The position numbers were made by a program, and so were the translations under genes. Below are positions 1 to 10,442 of a stretch of 58,000 nt of DNA, piece by piece. Below the pieces are notes generated by a model. It had not been told where the DNA came from. It saw nothing but the letters and a program-made list of their open reading frames with translations, and searched no databases. Where the stretch lies: contig CM043952.1 in assembly GCA_014529385.2 (NCBI GenBank), positions 154,457,557 through 154,515,556 on the forward strand, given 5' to 3'. Origin of the DNA: Adiantum capillus-veneris. Lineage: Eukaryota > Streptophyta > Polypodiopsida > Polypodiales > Pteridaceae. Positions within the stretch are counted from its first letter, which is position 1. Each line of letters begins with the position of its first letter.

Positions 1-620
1 CTTGAAATTAGTGAGCAACTACTTCAAAGTGGGCAGTCACCACTTGAATGCTGATTCTGGTCACTTGAATGCGGTGTCTGGCCACTTGAAAGCGGGAGCT
101 TGCCGCTTGATTGCAGTGACAAGGTTTAAGCTACCACTTGAAAGTGGTATCTCACCACTTGATGTCCACTTGAGAATGGTGAGCAAATAGTTCAAAGTGG
201 GCAGTCACCACTAGAACGCGGATTCAAGCCATTGGAATGCGGTGTTTGGCCACTTGAAAGTGGTGTCTCACCACTTGGATGGAGTGATGACTAACGTAGT
301 ACTTTGCACATGGAAGTGGTGTCTCACCACTTGATGACCACTTGAGAGTGGTGAGAAACTAGTTCAAAGTGGGCAGTCACCACTTTAACGCGTTTTCTTG
401 TCACTTGAATGCGGTGTCTGGCCACTTGAAAGCGGGAACTTTCCGCTTGATTGCAGTGACAAGGTTTTAGCTACTACTTGAAAGTGGTGCCTCACCACTT
501 GCATGGAGTGATGGACTGATGTAGTGACTTAGCACATGAAAGTGGCTTCTCACCACTTGAATGTGGTCAGACACCACGTGAAAGTGGTTTTTATACGTGT
601 AAGTGTTGTGTGCACCGCTT
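1..620. repeat. Satellite-like array, about 170-bp higher-order repeat built on a short palindrome
   Basis: The phrase TTCAAAGTGGGCAGTCACCA recurs at 23, 191 and 363, giving spacings of 168 and 172 bp. Each large unit is made of smaller units containing CACTTGAAAGTGG variants. The core ACCACTTGAAAGTGGT, for example at 133-148, has 7-bp arms around a 2-base centre and is self-complementary. The left end runs off the window. No coding potential is credible: the open frames here are by-products of the repeat. Confidence 0.8.
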
Positions 621-1303
621 CATTGTGGTGTGATAACACTTGTAAGCGTTTACCAACAAAATGTGTTCAAACTCCACTAATATGGTTTGTGTTACCATCA
701 TAAGGTGGTGGGTACCATTCATGCAATAGCATTAAAAAGTCTATGGCACTACTATAATTGTTACACCATGACTAAAAGCTGCTACATCACTTGGAAAAAG
801 TGAGCTGCACCACCAAAAATGTTTGCACCTGTAACACCCCTACGAGTTTGTAAAACACGTCTGTTAGCATTGGGTAAACAAGACTTTTTAGTGGGTGAAC
901 ACCACTTTGTAGGGTTTACGGTGAAGCGTTGGTGCATTTCTAGTAAAAATTGTTTCTTAAACATTAAAACCTGCTGCAAAACATTAAAAATTGGTTCAAA
1001 CACACTAAAAAGTGGTGTGGAAACACAAGTAAAAGTGCTTCAAAAATATTTAGAACTATTGATCAAATTTTAGAGTGGTTCAGATACAATTAGAGACCAT
1101 TATAGTAGTGTTTCACCACTTTTTAATGTTGCAGCACCACTAGAAAGTGGTGCAAAACACTAAAACAAGCTGTAGCACTAATAAAAAGAAGTATAGAAAC
1201 ATAATGTTGTGGCAGTAATGAGTTGTAGCACCAATAAAAATAATGTTGTAGCAGGAATATGAGTTGTAGCACCAATAAAAAGTGCTAAAAAAATATATCA
1301 ATT
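621..1303. repeat. Diverged continuation of the CACTT/AAGTGG array
   Basis: The CACTT...AAGTGGTG pattern continues in weaker form, with AAAAAGTGGTG and GTTGTAGCACCAATAAAAA repeats near 1200-1290. The array stops at the putative splice donor of the neighbouring minus-strand gene remnant. I see no gene in it. Confidence 0.6.
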
Positions 1304-1305
1304 AC

Positions 1306-2226
1306 CTGAGACTCCTCAAGAAGGTGGATTGGATGCTTTACATATGAACATCTAGCTAGTCTCTTACTGCAAACATCTTTCTTGTTGGGGGACACCCTCG
1401 TCTCATCCGTCCAAAATTGAAAGACTATGTCTTTAACAGTTTGAGTGATGTGAGTTCTCCGTGCATCATCTCTATGACATGCAGATGCAGGGAACGAACC
1501 ATCGGATTCACTTGACACTATTAAGTGATGTTTGGCTGAATATAAGTTTCTTTTGTGGATCCCCATAAGCTTGGCAGCTTGCGGTATGCACATGTCAGTG
1601 TTTTGCTCTTTGCTTCCACCATTCACCAACATCATCATTGCTGATTTCTTCACAAAAAACTCGTCTGAAGATCTTGGGACCTTCACATGCTTCAAAGTGT
1701 TGCGGATGTTTCTCAGCATAATTGCTTCCAACTCTTTGGATTTACTCTACATAGTAAGGAAGCAAGGATGTCAAAGATTTCCTTCCTACCACTTGCATCC
1801 ATTCCCACGGTTAATGTATCAAAGTGTTGTACCATAGATTGACATATCCTTCGTTTCTTTCTTTCATCCATCTCCCCCATATTGCTTTCCGTCACAAAAT
1901 TGACCGTTGCCTTACGTTGCTTTTGTTTCTGAGCCCTCATTAATTTTATGCACTGAAGTTGAGCTTCTCTACTCAATGACGATGAGCTGATAGACAATTC
2001 TTCACTGTGTTCCATTGTTGCAATACTTTCAAAGGATTGCTCTACAAGAAATACAATACAAATCATATCTACACGCTATACTTTTAATTAATACATGGCA
2101 CTTCTTGCACTAATTAGCAAGATTCTAACAAAGCATAATAAGCGTTTACATACCTCAAGAATCATCAAGTAGAAGAGGAACCTATAGAGATAGAGTTCGT
2201 GAGAGAGAGAGAAAGAGTGCTGAGAG
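1306..2226 (-). pseudogene. Broken gene of unknown product, 5' exon plus one 736-bp exon
   Basis: On the minus strand a pyrimidine-rich leader exon ends near 2154. A 112-bp intron (2042-2153) follows, with GTATGT donor and TTGTAG acceptor. A coding exon then runs from 2041 to 1306 and ends CTCAG before a GTAATT donor. The first ATG in the second exon is near 2006 and begins MEHSEELSISS. About 90 codons are Lys/Arg rich. The frame is lost near 1735 by a one-base indel and resumes for about 140 codons, including the motif FWTDETRVSPNKKDVC and, later, KHPIHLLEESQ. I do not recognise the family. It could be a host gene or a transposon-encoded protein. The downstream exons would lie inside the satellite array, so the gene looks truncated as well as frameshifted. 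Confidence 0.5.
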
Positions 2227-2655
2227 TTGAGCTTCTCTACTCAATGACGATGAGCTGATAGACAATTCTTCACTGTGTTCCATTGTTGCAATACTTTCAA
2301 AGGATTGCTCTACAAGAAATACAATACAAATCATATCTACACGATATACTTTTAATTAATACATGGCACTTCTTGCACTAATTAGCAAGATACTAACAAA
2401 GCATAATAAGCGTTTACATACCTCAAGAATCATCAAGTAGAAGAGGAACCTATAGAGATAGAGTTCGTGAGAGAGAGAGAAAGAGTACAATACAAATCAT
2501 ATCTACACGCTATACTTTTAATTAATACATGGCACTTCTTGCACTAATTAGCAAGATACTAACAAAGCATAATAAGCATTTACATACCTCAAGAATCATC
2601 AAGTAGAAGAGGAACCTATAGAGATAGAGTTCGTGAGAGAGGGAGAAAGAGTGCT
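1959..2655. repeat. Tandem duplication, 268-bp unit, of the 5' exon-intron-exon of the adjacent gene
   Basis: TTGAGCTTCTCTACTCAATG occurs at 1959 and 2227, and ACAATACAAATCATATCTAC at 2053, 2321 and 2487. The first step is 268 bp and the second 166 bp, so the third copy is partial. Copy 2 keeps the intron with both splice signals (2310-2421). Copy 3 lacks the acceptor because its leader is joined straight to mid-intron sequence. The copies are nearly identical, so the event looks recent. Confidence 0.85.
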
Positions 2656-2880
2656 GAGAGAGAGAGAGATGAGCGCGAGCTCAGACACAAGAGGAGCCAT
2701 GCTTAGAGAGAGAAAGAGAGAGAGAGAGAGAGAGGGGGTTGAGCGATACAAAAAGCTCAGCAAGAGCTATGTGAGAGAGAGACAGAGAGGAGCTAGATAG
2801 AGCTCCAAGAGAGATCTCAGAGACAAAGAAAACTCAAAGCAGAGAGAAAGCTTAGACAGGTTGTAGCGGAAAAGAAGAGG
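2640..2880. repeat. Purine-rich (GA)n tract
   Basis: Interrupted GAGAGA and GAGCTC-containing sequence covers most of this interval, with almost all purines on the plus strand. It continues the GA stretch found in the leader of the tandem units. No gene is visible here or up to 3030. Confidence 0.75.
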
Positions 2881-3029
2881 CAGACAATAATCCAACGTTC
2901 AACAGTAAATTACATTTAGTCTCATTAATTGTGGTACGTTAGGAGACTTAATTGACGTACCTTAGGAGAGTGATATTCTTTTTGAGATTTGAAGCACTTT
3001 TTAAACACCCACTTTTAAGCGCAAAAAAG

Positions 3030-3861
3030 CAATGTCCTTGACATTACTTTCCAGGCCACATATACATGCTTTCACCCGAAAACAGTGAGCAAGTTTGTCT
3101 ACACTAATATTTGTTGCAAATTTGGCACACCTTTGGAGATTGTTTCTGATAATGGTCAGAGTTCAGGAAGGGTTTACTCACGGAAGTTTGTGAAGAGCTT
3201 CACATTCTACATCATCATAGCACACCCTACTACCCACAGCCAAATGGTTTGGTGGAGAAGGCTAATGGTGTCATTGAAGGCATCATTTAAAGATGGTGCA
3301 AAACAAGACAAACTTGTGAGATGACTTCTTGGATGGTGCCTTGTGGGCGTATCGAACCACATATAGTGAAGCCACAGAGTTCTTACCATTTCACTTGGTT
3401 TATGGTTAAGAGGCTTTGCAGCCTATCGAGCTCAACAGTCCAACAATATGGCTTCATAGCAAAGGGGCACAAGATGACCAAGAAGCATGGATGGATTGAC
3501 TTCTTACATTAGTGGAACTTGAGTGGAAGAGAGGAGCAGCTTATGAGTGCTACAAGAGAAAAGCTACACAAGCAAAGGAGAAGCTTGATAAGAATTGAAG
3601 GACAAAGGCATCAATGAAGGAGATCTTGTGCTAAGGTATGACAATCAACTCGATAATTGTTTTGAAGCCAAGTTTGAAACTAGATGGCAAGGGCCATACA
3701 TAGTCGAGAAGGCTTTCAGTTCAAGTTACTATAAGCTTATGGACTTGAATGGTAAAGAGCACTCCACAAAGGTAAATGGGTATCGGCTAAAGCCTTATTT
3801 GAGTCGCCTTCTACCAAAGGATATACCAAAGATCTATCAAAAGGCAACTGTTGTTGCATGA
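3030..3861 (+). pseudogene. Ty3/Gypsy integrase remnant
   Basis: Broken frames match the core and C-terminal part of a plant Gypsy integrase. The fragment CKFGTPLEIVSDNG at about 3118-3158 carries the second catalytic Asp. A degraded equivalent of the PYYPQxNG(L)VE region at 3226-3260 should hold the catalytic Glu, followed by a WAYRT-like segment near 3340 in another frame. The best-kept part is 3595-3861, the C-terminal domain with GDLVLRYDNQ, RWQGPYIVEKAF and the ending GYRLKPYLSRLLP. At least three frameshifts break it. Reverse transcriptase and gag are absent upstream, so this is the 3' end of a truncated element. It is followed by a purine tract and LTR start. Confidence 0.75.
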
Positions 3862-3979
3862 AGTATGAGTGTAACTCTAGTCAAAATGACAAAGGCCCAA
3901 ACAATGAAAATCTTGTCAAGGACTCAGAAGCACTCTCTTTGGAAAAGATGCTTTATGATGGTACATGAATATACAATCA

Positions 3980-3996
3980 TCCTGGGGGAGGGCTAA
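3980..3996 (+). other. Polypurine tract of the Gypsy remnant
   Basis: CCTGGGGGAGGGCTAA lies about 120 bp after the integrase frame and directly before a TG that begins the candidate LTR. This is the usual position of the plus-strand primer in LTR elements. Confidence 0.55.
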
Positions 3997-6420
3997 TGAT
4001 AGCCGTTTTTTGGCTATTCAAAATTGCCATAGTGAGATATCTCACTCTATCAAATCACTCCTACATTGTGGTTATCCTCACCATTTCACTGTACATAGGC
4101 GTGTGTGAGCTAGGGGACTTTACCCATATCTCTTTAAAAACCCTCAATTAGCTAGTCACTGGGCTAATAGAGCCAAATAAATAAATAAAATAAAAAAGGA
4201 AAAGTATATTATGACCTCTTTGTGTGTAAATATTTTATTATATATAGTGCCTAAATATAGGAATTTTTTATAATTATTTTGGTATTTTATTTAAATATTT
4301 ATAGCTAGGTGTGTGTTTTATTAGGCTATGTATGCCTTCTTTTATCCTCTTCCACCATAAGTATATTTTTGTTACCAATGTGTACATTCTCTAATCTCAT
4401 AAATATTTTTTTCTTTTATACAAATCACCTCCACATTTTTATCCTCACCCTTGTGAAAACAAAAAAACCGGCTCCTACTCCCTTAGTCACTTTTATTATA
4501 CAATTCTCATTTACTTGCATACTCTTCCTCTTTCACCCGAAATAATACGAAAGAAGAACCATATCATATGATTCCAATATCTTTTTTCATATCCATAATT
4601 CTTCCATATATTTTCATTATGTATTCATTATTCTAACACCATGTGCTCATTGAGCTAAAATTCATGAATAGTCCATACACTAGTCCCACCATGTATATAT
4701 TTCTTTATTCACCAATAATCCTCCTCCATGCATGTGTAAAGATAATTTAGCTACTTTGTATCATGATATGACAAAGGAGGGGCTCACTCTTGGATGCATT
4801 GTGCAAATTCAACAAAGGAGGGGGCCACTAAAAGACTTTTGCAGGCATAAAAAACAGGCTTTTTGATGAGATTTTTGGCACCTATCTCCACTCAAATAGA
4901 TAAAATGTAGCACACAAGCTGAATAATCATCTCAATTTTTTGAATAATTTTTGGTGCTACCATCGGTGAGATATGAGTTTTATGGTGGACCTTAGTCTGC
5001 CTAGTTTTTTCTCACAAGTCACCCTAGTCTTCTCTCACCTCCCTTCACACTTCTACACACACACACACACACACACACACGCTCATTCCTCTCCATCCCT
5101 CACTCAAACCTATAACTTTCATGGTTTCTTTCATCTTCTTCACCATTTCCATCTCTCCCTTACTCCATAGCTCAAAAATTATAATCTCTACACACATATA
5201 TAGCTCAAAATCTCTCTCTAGAATCAAACTCATATTACCATAACCTCTTCATCCTTTCACAAAAAGAGAGAAATCAACAAATAACCAAGGTCAAGCTCTA
5301 CGAAAGGAGGAGTTTGATCATGCAAAATACAGCTTTTCCATAGTCACAAGAACTACACCGTCAGAGTTCTACAACCACTTTATTCATTGGAGGAGACAGG
5401 TGAAAAATTCCCTTTCCATCTTGTGGTTTCCATCAAATTGTGCATATTCTTATCCTTCTCTTACTTTTTATCATTGTATAAATCATGTAATGCACCTTGA
5501 GTGCATATGCTATGTAATTTTACCCCATCCTACTAACTACAAACTTCGAACACTAATGACTAACCCTTCTTGTAAATTGCACCCTCTACTATCTACTAGA
5601 GTAATGCCCTCCAAGTTACTCACCTCTCTCTCATTTTACTCTCAATAATTCTTCCCCTTGAGCCCACATCTATGTGAATCAAGGGATAAGGAAGACCCGC
5701 TTCCATTTTGAAAATAAAATTGATTAGGTCTAAGCCTAATCAAGGCTCCCAAAAACCTATAAATAGAGCACTTTTCCCTTTGTAAAGGGCATGATCTCTA
5801 CACTATTGATCAATAATACCATTTTGCATCTTAGTTGTAGATAGAGAGTGTGAGCTCTCTATACACCATTAAAGTGTAGTGTATATGAAAGCTTCTTGAG
5901 CTAGTTGTAGCATTGCAAGGGAGGGAGTGATTCATTACTTCCAATCAAAGTTGTACTTACTCTTGCACATCAATTAAATCAATAATTTGGATGAAACCAC
6001 CATTCAAAACTCTCTTGAGTCTCTCCAATTCACGCTTGGCAACCTTATCTTGTTTGGTTTAAGGTGATGTGTTCTAATTTTGAGATTCTTTTGTAGTATT
6101 TTCTTGTATGTGACTCAAGAGCTCTTGTGTTTGTTTTGTTGTTCTGGAAAACATTATAAGAGGGTTGTATGGTGAGAGGGTTCCCATAACCCTAAGATAA
6201 TGTGTAGATCAAAACATCATCAAACTTAATTGTGTCTCTTGACTCTTCTCCAAGCTGTTTATACACCCATGTCAATTCATTAAAATTGAAGCTAAATTCT
6301 TGCACAAAACTATCTCTCTATCTCTTTGTGTTTAGTGTGTGTATTTGTAGCATTGATATTAGTGATAGTGTATCCTTCCTTCTCGTTTTTATACACGTCA
6401 TCTCAATCTACAAGCTATGA
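3997..6420 (+). repeat. Long 3' LTR of the Gypsy remnant, right border unresolved
   Basis: The LTR starts TGATAGCCGTTTTTTGGCTA just after the purine tract; TAGCC and GGCTA form a short hairpin. The sequence is AT-rich and non-coding, with a (CA)n tract at 5055-5080. A TATAAATA box at 5758-5765 lies just after an ATTAGGTCTAAGCCTAAT palindrome, as expected for the U3/R junction. If that is right, U3 is about 1.75 kb, long for an LTR. No second copy exists in the window to fix the right end, so 6420 is only an outer guess; the true end may be near 6190. No protein gene is credible here. Confidence 0.45.
5758..5765 (+). promoter_or_regulatory. TATA box of the long LTR
   Basis: TATAAATA followed by AGAGCACTTTTCCC and, about 30 bases later, pyrimidine-rich CTCTACACTATT. 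This fits a pol II start within the LTR. Confidence 0.45.
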
Positions 6421-6993
6421 CAAAAGGAAACTAATGCTATCTAGCTACAGCTAAACTGACATCGTCTGATCAGACGTCTCATTGCATCCAAGCGGCGTAT
6501 CTGTTGGATTCTATAGGAAAAAAAATAAGACGTACTTTTGTAAGTATAAACATATAAGTACAAAACAATTTATTTTCTTAGCTTATCATCAAAATACAAC
6601 AAATGTAAAAGAGTAAAGTGAAATACTAACCATGCCACCGCGAGAACTTAGAATGTCCATCAAGGCGTTTAATCCCTTTCTGCTTGCATACTCATGCTCG
6701 TACAGTGTGGGGTCACGTCATGTCATCGACCACTGTTCAAAACATACAAAGAATCCATTATGTTAGAATTTAAAAGTACAAATAGATGTAAATATCAAAC
6801 CTAAAGAGCAATGCAAAAACACTTACAAAATCGGCCTCAAATGATGCCCACCCGCCGCTTCCCAAGTGGTGTGAGCTTCCTACTCTACTCGCGCTTTGGC
6901 TGCCTCCTTTTGTTGCTTCCACTTGTCAGGATTCTCGCGTACTGCTTGCTTTGCATTCTTTCAATCTTCTTTGGCCAGCCAATCTAGTCTGAT
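6421..6993. other. No gene recognised; probable interior or flank of a decayed CACTA element
   Basis: This interval lies downstream (minus-strand sense) of the CACTA accessory ORF. It is moderately AT-rich and contains no open frame that resembles a known protein. Splice-like TTTGTATGTTTTG and ACCATG fragments are present but I cannot tie them to an exon. No CACTA-type terminal inverted repeat could be paired across 6421-9290. Confidence 0.4.
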
Positions 6994-7818
6994 TTACCCA
7001 TGCTTTACTGATTTTTGTACTTCAGAACGCTTGTCCTTACAGTATTCGCGCATTCGAACCTTCATCAGGTCTTCATTGAAGCGCTCATCCCGACTTGACA
7101 CGAGAAACTCGTCATGCAGCATGTTGATAACTTTGTCTTTTAATTCACTTGGCACTTGCTTCCAGGTGTTTAGTATGGAGTGTCTAAACACCTGAGAGCA
7201 AAGACCACGCATGCGCGAGATCACCTTCTTGCCTTTGTCATCCAAGATGATGCCGCCGCTGATGTCGACCGAGTACGACAAGCCCTCTCGCATGTGACGC
7301 GTGAACCTGTGTGTCTCGACAGGGGTCTCTAGCGACATCTCAATGGGGGTACGGACGTCAGGTGTCTCCACTGGAGTTTGGCCCCCGAAGCGAGGAGTAT
7401 CGACTGGGGTGATTCCCGGAGGAGTAGCTAGTGGTGTGTAGCGAGGAACGGCCGATAGCCGCACAAAACCTGGCATAGATGGCAATGCCGTGGCTAGTAT
7501 GGGGGCCGACAAAGAAGGGGAAGGTAAGGAGCCTTGTTGAACACAAGGCGGGTGTCGAGGCATCGGCAGCGGCATCCCCACAGCAACCGCCGCCGCCATC
7601 AATAGAGCATCGGTGCCTAGATGAGTGTGAAGATCGTCTTGTCGACACCGAATCTTTGGAGCACTCTGAATGCTCCGAAACAGAGGGAGGCGCTGAAGGA
7701 GTGGAATGAGGTGATGGTGCTCCAGAGCGATGACGGTCCTCGTACCACCTCCTATGCTGGGGTGACAAAGAAGAAAGAAACACATCATCATCCATACCTG
7801 CATTAAACACACGAACAT
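6994..7818 (-). pseudogene. CACTA (En/Spm) element second ORF, plant transposase Ptta/En/Spm type
   Basis: The minus-strand frame has a Pro/Thr-rich middle with TP and ETP repeats. Its C-terminal half contains LNTWKQVPSELKDKVINML and then RMREYCKDKRSEV. That pattern (W-x-x-VP-x-x-LK followed by an Arg-rich helix) is typical of the accessory protein of plant CACTA transposons, which binds subterminal repeats and helps the main transposase. The frame opens without a convincing ATG and the first 80 residues look random, so the true 5' exon is missing or mis-framed. The stop at 6994 is followed by more similar codons, suggesting a premature end. The assignment rests on remembered family patterns, not a search. 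Confidence 0.55.
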
Positions 7819-7898
7819 TTAATCTTAATATTGAATGGAGAAGAAAATATAGACAAATTATAATCTATACTATAGATAATAGGGAGAGGGATTCTTGT

Positions 7899-7900
<2 letters not shown>

Positions 7901-7970
<70 letters not shown>
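7901..7970. repeat. (AG)n microsatellite, about 70 bp
   Basis: Uninterrupted AG repeat. The phrase GGGATTCTTGTGTAGAGA occurs on both sides (near 7887 and 7986), as if the tract expanded within, or duplicated, a short unit. Confidence 0.95.
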
Positions 7971-7973
<3 letters not shown>

Positions 7974-8110
7974 CATAAAGGGGGAGGGATTCTTGTGTAG
8001 AGATATTCCTGTGAAGTTCCTATGAAAAAAATACGGTACACTTGTGTAAGTAATCTATCATATCATTATACATCTAGAGTTTTTTATTGAAGTAAACACA
8101 TTGTAATAGA

Positions 8111-8696
8111 TCACCTGAAAAGCATTGTGACACTAGTGTCACTCCATCCAAACTTTGCCTGCATGTTGAGAAGAACTAGGAGCGCCTTCAATCTAAACAC
8201 ACGTGCTCCATCATACAATGGCATATCGGCTTCACTTTTCATATCATCATAGATAAACCTTTTTGAATCCATGATCGTTTTGATCATTTCATCGATCTCG
8301 GGCTCAAACATTGCCTGTGGTTTGCATGATCATCCTTGAGCCGTTAGAGGCTACATCTTGTGGCTTCACATATGCTGCTTGACCAAAGCGCCTATGAACA
8401 CGTCTATTGGGTTGCAAGGTTGCTGCCTGTTGGCCAACGTCAGAGTTCGACGAGATATAATTGGCAACAACTCGATCTATAATAGATGGATCAAACTCAC
8501 CAAATTCGCGAACATGCTGCAAAGAAACGCGTCTTGTCTGTCGCACAACATGCTTACATTGATTACAAGGACATAAGATCCTTGTTGAGAGATAGGTGTT
8601 TCGGTTGGACGGCCCCACATCCTCGTTACTACTCATAATGAATGTAAAAACCTTATAACCTGGACGTAAATTTAATCTTCTATTGGCATCCTCCAT
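8111..8696 (-). pseudogene. CACTA (TNP2-type) transposase N-terminal remnant
   Basis: The first segment (8696-8304) contains RILCPCNQCKHVVRQ followed by a helix and GEFDPSIIDRVV. This matches the transposase-associated domain at the N terminus of plant CACTA transposases, where CPC-x2-C probably binds zinc. The second segment (8311-8111), overlapping by 8 bases in another frame, contains MPLYDGARVF and then FGWSDTSVTMLF, the next conserved block before the catalytic region. The catalytic DDE part is absent: a (GA)n tract and the accessory ORF follow instead. This is the 5' end of a deleted, frameshifted element that cannot make an active transposase. Confidence 0.65.
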
Positions 8697-9289
8697 CTTT
8701 TATATATATATCTCTCTCTCTCTTTGTTCACACTGTAAACTACCTCACATTCTCTAGTCATGTCTGATCCCCGCACACCTCGGTCTAGAGTTGCACGGAG
8801 ATCAGAACCACCGCGTTATAATCTCGTCTTCATTGGTCAATGCCTATATTTGTGGATACGAGAAATCTACACACCCACGTCTACATGATAGTGCATGTAT
8901 TGGACAAAACCCCTTTGCCTCTTCTCTAGCTGTAGCAATTCACAGCATCTTAACATCTCTTCATAGCAGATCCTTGTTCGAGGGATTACTTCGCACATTA
9001 CATGTTGACCTCCAATCTGAGTATCATGCCATTGAAAGCTTTCCAACTTAAGGTCGCATCTGTAGAGAGGAAGAGAGGGATCACCGTTTGCCTAACTCTA
9101 ATTTTTTTTCTCGTAATCCCGAAGGTAGACTTTAATATAAAAACTAAATCCAAAATCTAATTTTAAATCTAACTTAATTGAACATATGGTGATTCTGAGC
9201 TAATTGAACATGGTTAGTGGGTGAGTTAATAGGTGTCAAATTCTGATGGGAATATACATATTCTTGTGTAGCTAGTGTTTGCTCTTTGG
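8697..9289. other. No gene recognised
   Basis: A TATATATATCTCTCTCTCTC stretch begins the interval. An 86-codon open frame at 8791-9051 matches nothing I know and has no visible splice context. The rest is AT-rich. Confidence 0.4.
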
Positions 9290-9835
9290 GCAAAGCTTTC
9301 ATTGACATGCCCTAAAATATAACCTAAATCTAATCTAATCATAAATCTAACATAAATCTAGATCTAATCTAATCGATCTTAAACTCCACATAAACTTAAA
9401 TCTAATCTAATCTTAAATCTAACATAAAACTAATGTAATTTAATTTAAATCTAAATCTAATATAATCTTAATCTAAATCTAATCTAATTTTAAACTCAAC
9501 ATAAACCTAAATCTAATCCAATCTTAAATCCTAAACCTAAATGTAATCTAACTTAAATCTAACTTAGCTAATCTTAAATCTTGCCCTAATTTTAAATCTA
9601 ATGTAAATCTAAATCTAACCTAATTTTAAACTCAACATAAACATAAATCTAACCTAAACCTAAATGTAAATTAATCTAATTTAAATCTTAACCTAATTTT
9701 AAATTTGGCATAAATTTTAGATATAAGTTAAATGCAATCCAACTTAATCTTAGATCTTAATCTAACCTAATTTTAATTAAATGTAATTTCAAATCTAACC
9801 TAACCCTAAATCTTAATATAACATTTCATTTCATA
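9290..9835. repeat. Degenerate telomere-like array of (CTAAAT/CTAATC)n
   Basis: Nearly the whole interval is built from 6-8 base units such as CTAAATCTAA, CTAATCTAA, ACCTAAACC and AACCCTAAATC. It resembles the C-rich strand of plant telomere DNA (CCCTAAA) after many C losses. No long unit repeats exactly. It leads directly into a (CT)n tract. Confidence 0.7.
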
Positions 9836-9846
9836 TTTTCTGTACT

Positions 9847-9849
<3 letters not shown>

Positions 9850-9909
<60 letters not shown>

Positions 9910-9914
9910 TGTTT

Positions 9915-9969
<55 letters not shown>

Positions 9970-10075
9970 TCTCTCTCAATGTGTGTGTGTGTATGCATTC
10001 TTTGTTTATGCATATGTGTGTGTATGTGTTTTTTGTTTATGCATGTGTGTACTCTCTCTCTCTCTCTCTCTCTCA
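9850..10075. repeat. (CT)n blocks separated by (GT)n
   Basis: (CT)n runs at about 9850-9901, 9917-9976 and 10051-10074 are separated by TTTCTCTTTGTTTT and by GTGTGTGTGTATGCATTC repeats. All open frames across it are microsatellite translations. Confidence 0.9.
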
Positions 10076-10082
10076 GTCGAAA

Positions 10083-10440
10083 CCCTAGTAGCAGTCCCAC
10101 TGCTTCAGCGACCTCCCCCTGGGCGAGGGGCTGCCCTGTGGGGGGGTCCGGTTACAACCAGCCTCGCCCTACCCCAGCACTGTCGCCCTGCCCCAGCACA
10201 TCGCGCGGCTCCACTAGTGCCTCGACACTCCCACTCCTCTCACGGGCTCCCTCCATACCTGCTTCCGCCACGGCCTCGATACTCCCGCTCCTCTCACGGG
10301 TCCTTTGTTCCGACCCTCTCGCGCCACCCGCATCCTCTCATGACCAGTCAAGACCAGTCCTCATCCTCTGTGTTTTTCTCCCTTCCATACTCCCAAGATT
10401 ACACTGTCAAATATTAAACCTCTAAGAGGCCTTTCCCACC
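10083..10440 (+). other. GC-rich spacer with a short tandem repeat; possible 5' UTR of the LINE remnant
   Basis: The base composition is much more C-rich than its flanks. The phrase CACTCCCACTCCTCTCACGG recurs about 53 bp later as CTCCCGCTCCTCTCACGG. Open frames exist on the plus strand but encode only Pro/Ser/Ala-rich sequence. Since it lies directly 5' of a LINE ORF1-like frame, it may be that element's 5' untranslated region. Confidence 0.4.
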
Positions 10441-10442
10441 TC

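Noticed and set aside
1-620. CRISPR-like repeat pattern
   Set aside because: Units are degenerate and nested, there are no unique spacers, and the genome is clearly a plant nuclear one.
8697-9289. TAGTG motifs near 9211 and 9272 as the far end of the CACTA element
   Set aside because: Five-base matches are expected by chance, and no inverted partner or target duplication was found.
9831-10425. Open frames of 89-148 codons on both strands
   Set aside because: They are translations of (CT)n, (GT)n and GC-rich repeats with no protein-like composition.
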